A stretch of DNA of 7,254 nucleotides, taken from NCBI GenBank assembly GCA_021783895.1, contig JAJXTJ010000055.1:1-7254 (forward strand), read 5' to 3'. The notes under the pieces are model-generated. The model ran no database searches. It had not been told where the DNA came from and saw only the letters and a list, made by a program, of their open reading frames with translations. Positions 1 to 4,068 of this stretch are shown here, in pieces. The position numbers and the translations under genes were made by a program. Every line of letters starts with the position of its first letter. Positions within the stretch are counted from its first letter, which is position 1. The DNA is from Pseudomonadota bacterium (GTDB taxonomy: Bacteria > Pseudomonadota > Gammaproteobacteria > Burkholderiales > Sulfuricellaceae).

Positions 1-2
1 AG

Positions 3-89
3 AGGTTCGGCCCAAGCATTCCATTCAAGCCGCTGCTCAACGTCATCAATCATACCCACCGCTTTGGCTTGGATATCGATTCAAAATAA
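3..89 (+). CDS. C-terminal end of an unidentified protein (partial)
   Basis: The window opens inside a reading frame that gives 28 residues and then stops at TAA 87-89. The peptide ends ...NHTHRFGLDIDSK and has the composition of a real protein C-terminus. The other two forward frames also run through this stretch, but read as cysteine- and serine-rich noise. I do not recognise the family. The gene lies upstream of the ammonium channel on the same strand. However, about 200 bases of regulatory DNA with a dedicated sigma-54 promoter separate them, so it is probably a different transcription unit. Confidence 0.5.
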   Translation, partial: RFGPSIPFKPLLNVINHTHRFGLDIDSK

Positions 90-100
90 ATCTGGATGCA

Positions 101-132
101 GATGGATGTTGGCCGTAAGGCTGTAATCCATC
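101..132 (+). terminator. Possible hairpin after the upstream gene
   Basis: GATGGAT (101-107) pairs with ATCCATC (126-132). Inside this, after a 3x3 internal loop, GGCC (111-114) pairs with GGCT (119-122) around a GTAA tetraloop, with one G-U pair. It lies 12 nt after the stop codon of the upstream gene. There is no T-run behind it, so it would not be a classical intrinsic terminator. It could be a 3' end stabilising structure or chance. Confidence 0.3.
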
Positions 133-150
133 ATCCCCTTCGGCCCATTG

Positions 151-167
151 GGCACTATTAAGGTGCG
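151..167 (+). promoter_or_regulatory. NtrC-type activator site 1
   Basis: The sequence reads GGCACT-ATTAA-GGTGCG, a 17-bp dyad matching the enterobacterial NtrC pattern TGCACC-N5-GGTGCA in core and spacing. Its centre is about 117 bp upstream of the start point predicted from the sigma-54 promoter at 250-265, a normal enhancer position. It is paired with a second site having the same arms. The site call rests on the sequence match and on the known nitrogen control of ammonium transporter genes. Binding is inferred. Confidence 0.75.
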
Positions 168-180
168 TAAAATTACCGTT

Positions 181-197
181 GGCACTTAAAAGGTGCG
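181..197 (+). promoter_or_regulatory. NtrC-type activator site 2
   Basis: The sequence reads GGCACT-TAAAA-GGTGCG. Its arms are identical to those of site 1, and the centre-to-centre distance is exactly 30 bp, close to three helical turns. Both sites therefore face the same side of the DNA, as in the tandem NtrC enhancer of enterobacterial glnA. Its centre lies about 87 bp upstream of the predicted start point. Confidence 0.75.
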
Positions 198-200
198 CAG

Positions 201-245
201 TGAATGCACTGTTTTGGGAAGTTTCTTTTCAAAACAGTGCATTCA
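201..245. repeat. Perfect 16-bp inverted repeat between enhancer and promoter
   Basis: TGAATGCACTGTTTTG (201-216) and its exact reverse complement (230-245) flank a 13-base loop. The structure lies between the NtrC-type sites and the sigma-54 promoter and ends 5 bp before the -24 element. Stem GC content is modest and no T-run follows, so an intrinsic terminator is unlikely. Each arm contains TGCACT, the same as an NtrC half-site arm. It may be an operator, a cruciform or bend that helps looping, or the stem of an RNA that reads through from the left. No role can be assigned from sequence alone. Confidence 0.85.
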
Positions 246-249
246 ATGT

Positions 250-265
250 TGGCCCGGTTATTGCT
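250..265 (+). promoter_or_regulatory. Sigma-54 (RpoN) promoter of the ammonium channel gene
   Basis: The sequence reads TGGCCC-N5-TTGCT, against the consensus TGGCAC-N5-TTGCW, with a single mismatch in the -24 element. The invariant GG (251-252) and GC (263-264) are separated by exactly 10 bases. Transcription should start near 276, leaving a leader of about 21 nt before the ATG at 297. With the two NtrC-type sites upstream, this indicates expression under nitrogen limitation. Confidence 0.88.
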
Positions 266-287
266 ATCTAGGGGGAAACATTTCTCT

Positions 288-291
288 GGAG
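288..291 (+). promoter_or_regulatory. Ribosome binding site fixing the channel start
   Basis: GGAG lies 5 nt before the ATG at 297. An in-frame ATG at 204 is excluded because it lies inside the inverted repeat and upstream of the predicted sigma-54 start point, so it would not be on the mRNA. Confidence 0.75.
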
Positions 292-296
292 TGACG

Positions 297-1487
297 ATGG
301 AAAATCTCAAGACCGGCAGCGACGTACTGTTCATACTTCTGGGGGCGATCATGGTGCTGGCGATGCACGCCGGATTTGCCTTTCTGGAACTGGGTACGGT
401 GCGCAAGAAAAATCAGGTCAATGCACTGGTGAAAATCATGGTGGATTTCGCCGTATCCACCATTGCCTACTTCTTTATCGGCTATAGCATCGCATACGGG
501 GTGAACTTTTTTTCCGGTGCCGAGGTGCTGACGGTCAGCCACGGCTACGAGTTGGTCAGGTTCTTCTTCCTGCTGACTTTTGCCGCTGCGATTCCGGCGA
601 TCGTTTCCGGCGGTATCGCAGAGCGGGCCAGGTTCAATCCGCAACTGGTGGCCACTTTCCTTCTGGTGGGCTTTGTTTATCCCTTCTTCGAGGGTATCGC
701 CTGGAATCATCACTTTGGCATACAGGACTGGCTGAAAGGGACTTTCGGGGCGGAATTCCATGACTTTGCCGGCTCCGTCGTGGTGCATGCCATGGGTGGC
801 TGGATTGGATTGGCGGCAGTGCTGCTGCTCGGCGCACGGCGCGGGCGCTACAACAAAGAGGGCATGGTGGCGGCGCACCCCCCCTCAAGTATTCCTTTTC
901 TGGCCTTGGGCTCGTGGATACTGACGGTGGGCTGGTTCGGCTTCAACGTCATGTCGGCGCAGACCATAGACGCCGTGAGCGGCCTGGTGGCGGTGAATTC
1001 GCTGATGGCGATGGTGGGCGGCATATTGGTCGCGCTGGTGGTGGGCAAAAACGACCCCGGCTTCGTTCACAACGGACCGCTCGCCGGCTTGGTGGCGATA
1101 TGTGCCGGGTCCGACCTGATGCACCCATTGGGTGCGCTAATTACCGGTGGGGTGGCGGGTGGGTTGTTCGTTTGGGCGTTTACCCTGACCCAGAACAAAT
1201 GGAAAATCGACGATGTGCTCGGTGTCTGGCCACTGCATGGCCTGTGCGGCGCATGGGGCGGCATCGCCGCCGGCATATTCGGCCTCAAGGCGCTGGGCGG
1301 CATCGGCAAGGTCAGTTTTGTCTCGCAACTGATCGGTACCCTGATGGGTATCGGTATCGCCCTGGTTGGCGGCTTCGTGGTTTACGGACTGGTGAAGAAG
1401 CTGGTGGGGATAAGGCTGGATCCGGAAGAGGAATTCAACGGCGCGGATATCAGCATACACAAAATCTACGCCACGCCCGAAGGGTAG
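297..1487 (+). CDS. amt: Ammonium channel/transporter, Amt family
   Basis: This inner-membrane channel conducts ammonium/ammonia into the cell. The protein has 396 residues, within the family's usual 390-430, with about 11 hydrophobic segments and no cleavable signal peptide. Key residues can be placed against E. coli AmtB: the pore twin histidines H164 (motif DFAGS then VVVH) and H314 (WPLHG), the conserved D156, the gate phenylalanines F91/F95 and F216 (GWFGFN), and W136 with S220 at the outer binding site. The cytoplasmic tail (about 371-396, ending near GADISIHKIYA) resembles the GlnK-contacting tail of AmtB. The N-terminal stretch GFAFLELGTVRKKNQVNAL differs from the classical FFYGG type and resembles what I recall of the TIGR03644 'marine subtype', which I have not verified. 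The gene is expressed from a sigma-54/NtrC promoter. No glnK lies next to it within the window. The start at 297 is supported by the RBS and the promoter position. Confidence 0.95.
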   Translation: MENLKTGSDVLFILLGAIMVLAMHAGFAFLELGTVRKKNQVNALVKIMVDFAVSTIAYFFIGYSIAYGVNFFSGAEVLTVSHGYELVRFFFLLTFAAAIPAIVSGGIAERARFNPQLVATFLLVGFVYPFFEGIAWNHHFGIQDWLKGTFGAEFHDFAGSVVVHAMGGWIGLAAVLLLGARRGRYNKEGMVAAHPPSSIPFLALGSWILTVGWFGFNVMSAQTIDAVSGLVAVNSLMAMVGGILVALVVGKNDPGFVHNGPLAGLVAICAGSDLMHPLGALITGGVAGGLFVWAFTLTQNKWKIDDVLGVWPLHGLCGAWGGIAAGIFGLKALGGIGKVSFVSQLIGTLMGIGIALVGGFVVYGLVKKLVGIRLDPEEEFNGADISIHKIYATPEG

Positions 1488-1501
1488 GCTTGATCCGATG
1501 G

Positions 1502-1530
1502 GGCAACCCCCGGTTTGACCTGGGGTTGCC
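1502..1530. terminator. Hairpin between convergent genes
   Basis: GGCAACCCC (1502-1510) pairs perfectly with GGGGTTGCC (1522-1530). The loop can fold further as GGT-TTG-ACC (1512-1520), giving a long GC-rich hairpin. It lies 14 nt after the channel gene's stop and 11 nt after the stop of the opposing CZB gene, the usual place for a shared bidirectional terminator. Neither side has a clear T-run, so termination efficiency is uncertain. Confidence 0.6.
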
Positions 1531-1541
1531 TCTGCCGCCGG

Positions 1542-1997
1542 TCAGAGGTCGCGCGACTTGGCGTAGAGTCGCACCAGCCCGAGTTGCACCATGTCGGAAG
1601 CATGGCGGAATTCGTGGCCATGCAGCATCTTGTCGGCAATCTCGTTGCCGTCGTTGTGCGCCGCGAGCAGAATATTGCCGGCGTTGAGGTGGAAATGAGC
1701 ATGCTGGCACCGCAATTCGGCGAATTCCGGCAGGTGGCCGAACTTCTTTTTGCCTTCGCTGTGTATCCACTTGCCCAGCGCACAGCGGTCGTCGCTGGCG
1801 ACAACACCGATTTCCAGTGTTTCGCTGCCCGTGCCGCTGAGCTGTGCCGCCAGCCTAGTCTTCCATGCGACGTGCGCATCAATGGCATCCTTCATGTTCA
1901 GACCGTGGAAATTTTCCTCTCCCGATTTAAACGTTGCGCTTCCCACGTTCTCTTCGCCTGCCGTAACGCGGTGTAACCATGACAAAACACCCATCAT
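1542..1997 (-). CDS. Stand-alone CZB (chemoreceptor zinc-binding) domain protein
   Basis: This is a small soluble protein of 151 residues, most of it a single CZB domain. That domain binds zinc and, in known proteins, sits on chemoreceptors or diguanylate cyclases such as E. coli DgcZ. The ligand set is complete: H42, C72, H99 and H103. The spacing (30, 27, 4) is the same as for the DgcZ ligands H22, C52, H79 and H83. The core DDRCALGKWIHSEGKK and the following QHAHFH segment are typical. No receptor, GGDEF or membrane segment is attached, so it probably acts as a separate zinc- or redox-responsive partner. The partner is not identifiable here. The start is one of two adjacent ATGs (1997 or 1994). 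The first is chosen because GGAGGAG lies at 2001-2007. A TTG at 2009 is in frame but overlaps this RBS. Confidence 0.85.
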   Translation of the reverse strand: MMGVLSWLHRVTAGEENVGSATFKSGEENFHGLNMKDAIDAHVAWKTRLAAQLSGTGSETLEIGVVASDDRCALGKWIHSEGKKKFGHLPEFAELRCQHAHFHLNAGNILLAAHNDGNEIADKMLHGHEFRHASDMVQLGLVRLYAKSRDL

Positions 1998-2000
1998 CTT

Positions 2001-2007
2001 CTCCTCC
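2001..2007 (-). promoter_or_regulatory. Strong ribosome binding site of the CZB gene
   Basis: On the minus strand GGAGGAG precedes the ATG pair at 1997 and 1994 by 3 and 6 nt. This near-perfect Shine-Dalgarno sequence fixes the start and argues against the in-frame TTG at 2009. Confidence 0.75.
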
Positions 2008-2023
2008 AAAGCATAGAGTGAAT

Positions 2024-2037
2024 ACGGCTTTCGCCGT
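2024..2037 (-). other. Small GAAA-tetraloop hairpin in the CZB leader
   Basis: On the minus strand ACGGC-GAAA-GCCGT forms a perfect 5-bp stem with a stable GNRA loop. It lies about 17 nt upstream of the ribosome binding site in the predicted 5' leader. It may stabilise the mRNA. A regulatory role is only a possibility. Confidence 0.45.
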
Positions 2038-2068
2038 TCCCATTTAACTGCTTATTTTTATTATCTAA

Positions 2069-2096
2069 ATACTACGCTGCATCGGTGAAAAGTCAA
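2069..2096 (-). promoter_or_regulatory. Candidate sigma-70 promoter for the CZB gene
   Basis: On the minus strand TTGACT (2096-2091) is followed after 16 bp by TAGTAT (2074-2069), inside an AT-rich stretch that contrasts with its surroundings. The -35 box is good and the -10 box moderate. The predicted leader to the ATG is about 65 nt. There are no other obvious boxes in the 150-bp gap between the CZB gene and trhP. Confidence 0.4.
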
Positions 2097-2142
2097 TGTG
2101 ATCTATCGGGGTATATCGTGAGCCCAGAAATTGGGTTGGGAG

Positions 2143-2157
2143 CAGGGCGCATCCCTG
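2143..2157 (-). terminator. Hairpin just after trhP
   Basis: CAGGG-CGCAT-CCCTG is a perfect 5-bp stem starting 3 nt beyond the trhP stop codon. There is a second weak stem (CCCA/TGGG around 2123-2134) but no T-run. It may be the 3' end structure of the trhP mRNA. Confidence 0.35.
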
Positions 2158-2160
2158 AAC

Positions 2161-3510
2161 TTACAGAAACCTCGCCAGCATCGCCCCATCGACATTGCCG
2201 CTGAGCGGGATGTGAACCACCCAGCCGCTACCCGGTGCTTCCGTTATGGAAGCGCCTTTCTGGTTGAAGATTTGTTCCAGCACCATTTCGCGGTTGCCGG
2301 CGGGGTGGATGAGTTCCAGCCGGTCGCCCACGGCGAAGCGGTTTTTTACTACCACCTTCGCCATCTTCCGGGCCGGGTCATAGGCGACAATGTCGCCGAC
2401 ATACATCTGGCGCGCGCTTTCCGACTGGCCGGTTAGGTAGTTCTGGTATTCGACGGTATGGTGGCGCTGGTAGAAGCCATCGGTGTAGCCCCGGTTGGCG
2501 AGGTTTTCCAGCGCGCTCAAATGCGCCGGGTTGAAGGTGCGGCCTGCAGCGGCATCGTCGATCGCCTGGCGGTAAATCTGGGCGGTGCGCACCACGTAGT
2601 AGGCGGATTTTGTCCGTCCTTCGATTTTCAGGGAGTCCACGCCGATTTCCGTTAGTCGGGCGACATGCTCCACCGCGCGCAGGTCCTTGGAGTTCATGAT
2701 GTAGGTGCCGTGCTCGTCCTCCAGTACCGGCATCAGTTCGCCGGGGCGCAGACCTTCCTCGATCACCCATGCCCGGTCGGCGAGGGGGTGGCGTTGCTGG
2801 TCGCCGCACGCGGTAAGGCCCGATTCGCCCATGGCCTGGTTGAAATCGAATTCTGTTTCGCGGATCACGCCCGCCGCATCCTCGTTCGCTTCCTGTACCT
2901 TGTAGTCCCAGCGGCAGGAGTTGGTGCAGGTGCCCTGGTTGGCGTCGCGGTGGTTGAAGTAGCCGGACAGCAGGCAGCGGCCGGAATAGGCGATGCACAG
3001 GGCGCCGTGGACGAACACTTCGAGCTCCATGTCGGGGCACTGCTGGCGGATATCCGCGATTTCGTCCAGGGAAATTTCGCGCGACAGGATCACCCGCGTC
3101 AAGCCCAGCGCCTGCCAGAATTTCACTGCGGCGTAATTGACGGTGTTGGCCTGCACCGACAGGTGCACCGGCATGTCCGGCCACGCCTCGCGCACCATCA
3201 TGATCAGGCCGGGGTCGGCTATGATCAGGGCGTCCGGCTGCATCGCGATCACCGGTGCCATGTCCGCCATGTAGGTCTTGAGCTTGGCGTTGTGCGGCGT
3301 CAGGTTGCTGGCGACGAAAAATTTCTTGCCCAGCGCATGCGCCTCGGCGATGCCAGCTCCCAGTTCCTCCAGGCCGAATTCGTTGTTGCGTGCGCGCAGG
3401 GAGTAGCGCGGTTGGCCGGCATACACCGCATCCGCGCCATAGGCGAAGGCATAGCGCATTTTTTCCAGGCTGCCGGCGGGAAGTAAAAGTTCGGGGGTCT
3501 TCGTCATCAT
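2161..3510 (-). CDS. trhP: tRNA 5-hydroxyuridine synthase TrhP (YegQ), U32 family
   Basis: TrhP of E. coli is a prephenate-dependent enzyme that hydroxylates uridine 34 of tRNAs, the first step towards cmo5U/mcmo5U at the wobble position. This 449-residue protein aligns with it (about 450) nearly end to end: PELLLPAG, MRYAFAYGADAVYAGQPRYS, EAHALGKKF, HLSVQAN, EDEHGTYIMNSKDLRA and SLKIEGRTKS. The U32 signature is complete from E164 to S182 (E-x-F-x2-G-A-L-C-x4-G-x-C-x-L-S), with C172 and C179. C195 and C199 follow in a CTNSC motif and probably help hold the iron-sulfur cluster. The segment at about 205-250 is the least conserved. The start ATG at 3510 gives the usual six to seven residues before PELL and is followed by a second ATG. 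There is no Shine-Dalgarno sequence. The gene stands alone. Confidence 0.95.
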   Translation of the reverse strand: MMTKTPELLLPAGSLEKMRYAFAYGADAVYAGQPRYSLRARNNEFGLEELGAGIAEAHALGKKFFVASNLTPHNAKLKTYMADMAPVIAMQPDALIIADPGLIMMVREAWPDMPVHLSVQANTVNYAAVKFWQALGLTRVILSREISLDEIADIRQQCPDMELEVFVHGALCIAYSGRCLLSGYFNHRDANQGTCTNSCRWDYKVQEANEDAAGVIRETEFDFNQAMGESGLTACGDQQRHPLADRAWVIEEGLRPGELMPVLEDEHGTYIMNSKDLRAVEHVARLTEIGVDSLKIEGRTKSAYYVVRTAQIYRQAIDDAAAGRTFNPAHLSALENLANRGYTDGFYQRHHTVEYQNYLTGQSESARQMYVGDIVAYDPARKMAKVVVKNRFAVGDRLELIHPAGNREMVLEQIFNQKGASITEAPGSGWVVHIPLSGNVDGAMLARFL

Positions 3511-3532
3511 GGTAAAATTATACCATCATGGT
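3505..3532. repeat. Direct repeat CATCATGGT around the trhP start
   Basis: CATCATGGT occurs at 3505-3513 and again at 3524-3532, flanking the -10 box of trhP. The first copy covers the ATGATG start codons. It may reflect duplication of the start region when the neighbouring remnant DNA was joined, or chance. Confidence 0.5.
3517..3525 (-). promoter_or_regulatory. Extended -10 promoter giving a likely leaderless trhP mRNA
   Basis: On the minus strand TGG-TATAAT is a perfect extended -10 (TGn then TATAAT at 3522-3517). Only 6 nt lie between the hexamer and the ATG at 3510, so the expected start point is the A of the ATG. No good -35 box is seen about 17 bp upstream, as is common for extended -10 promoters. 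No ribosome binding site is possible. The box lies inside a dyad, ATGGTA (3509-3514) with TACCAT (3521-3526), which could also be an operator. Confidence 0.65.
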
Positions 3533-3537
3533 TGACC

Positions 3538-3637
3538 CCGCTTTCCGATCTCAGCAACCCGTTCGGCATGGTGAAGTTCTACCAGGCCGCGCGCGGCAAG
3601 GGCATCAATCCGGATCGTCGGCTGCGACGTGTGGATC
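3538..3637 (+). pseudogene. Frameshifted dnaE fragment (PHP domain region)
   Basis: Read from 3538, the frame gives PLSDLSNPFGMVKFYQAARG and continues KGINP. This matches the stretch in the N-terminal PHP domain of DNA polymerase III alpha that in betaproteobacteria reads like ALTDLSNLFGMVKFYKAARGKGVKP. After 3612 one extra G (3613) breaks the frame. Reading on from 3614 gives IVGCDVWI, exactly the continuation expected in DnaE. Homology then stops at about 3637. Only about 33 codons remain, with no start, no upstream part and no downstream part, so this is a decayed or captured piece. The match is from memory of the family, but both halves agree, which makes chance unlikely. Confidence 0.75.
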
Positions 3638-3711
3638 AGTCATGTACCCTCATCTTCACACTTGGTGATATCAACGCGAGAAACCGTGTCCCCGGTTTCC
3701 CGTTTTCATTC

Positions 3712-3906
3712 GGCGCAATAAGGATTGCCCTACGCGGGCTGGCGGCGCCGGCGCCCGATGCGGTGGTGGAGTCGGTGGAAGCGTTCATGCGGCGGGTGGC
3801 GGGCATCGAGTGGTTGTGTTGTCCGCACTGCCGCGAGGGGCGATTCGGGGTAGTGGAGGCCATCCCGCCAGCGGAACGAAGACCGCCGCTGCGGGGGCCG
3901 CCATGA
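3712..3906 (+). pseudogene. Possible IS91-type transposase C-terminal remnant
   Basis: The last 60 or so codons before TGA 3904-3906 read ...ESVEAFMRRVAGIEWLCCPHC followed by REGRFGVVEAIPPA and a proline-rich end. This resembles the tail of IS91-family transposases, where a short helical segment leads into a CPHC-x-G motif and a P-rich C-terminus. The catalytic Y2 part is absent. The frame is open leftward into the dnaE fragment, but the stretch at 3638-3711 matches nothing I know. The family call is from memory and is tentative. Confidence 0.4.
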
Positions 3907-4013
3907 AGCATGGCTTTCCCCTTATTTGCGCCCGTCTGCGGTTGGCCGTTTGCGCCTCTCTATTTCTCGCGGGAATTCTCATTTAATCGCACCCCCGGTG
4001 TTACGACGACTGG

Positions 4014-4038
4014 CGATAAAAGACCATTAACGATAAAA
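4014..4038 (+). repeat. Two CGATAAAA copies 17 bp apart before the TPR gene
   Basis: CGATAAAA occurs at 4014-4021 and 4031-4038 in the 162-base gap between the remnant DNA and the TPR gene. The second copy contains TAAAAT (4034-4039), a usable -10 box about 30 bp before the start codon, but the best -35 at that spacing is poor. This AT-rich spot is the likeliest promoter location for the chaperone operon. It could alternatively be an activator site. Confidence 0.3.
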
Positions 4039-4068
4039 TTCCACTTTTACGTTTCATTCTGGATTTCC

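Noticed and set aside
201..245. Intrinsic terminator for the upstream gene
   Set aside because: The stem is not GC-rich, no T-run follows, and it lies over 100 nt from the stop codon within an evident control region.
204..296. N-terminal extension of the ammonium channel from an in-frame ATG at 204
   Set aside because: It would start inside the inverted repeat and upstream of the predicted sigma-54 start point at about 276. It has no RBS and the added residues do not resemble an Amt N-terminus.
914..1687. Alternative plus-strand frame across the end of the channel gene
   Set aside because: It is out of frame with the conserved Amt motifs that continue to 1487 and has an Arg/Gly-rich shadow composition.
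2091..2120. CRP/FNR-like operator upstream of the CZB gene (TGTGATC ... CGTGA)
   Set aside because: The two half-sites are in the wrong orientation and spacing for a TGTGA-N6-TCACA site.
2665..3486. Long plus-strand open frame opposite trhP
   Set aside because: It is the antisense shadow of a well-conserved gene in GC-rich DNA, rich in Val/His/Arg/Ala, with no family resemblance and no RBS.
3910..4068. N-terminal extension of the TPR protein from an ATG at 3910
   Set aside because: There is no RBS, the 53 added residues are aromatic/proline-rich and unlike the rest, and the basic start MSRKAK at 4069 is a more natural N-terminus.
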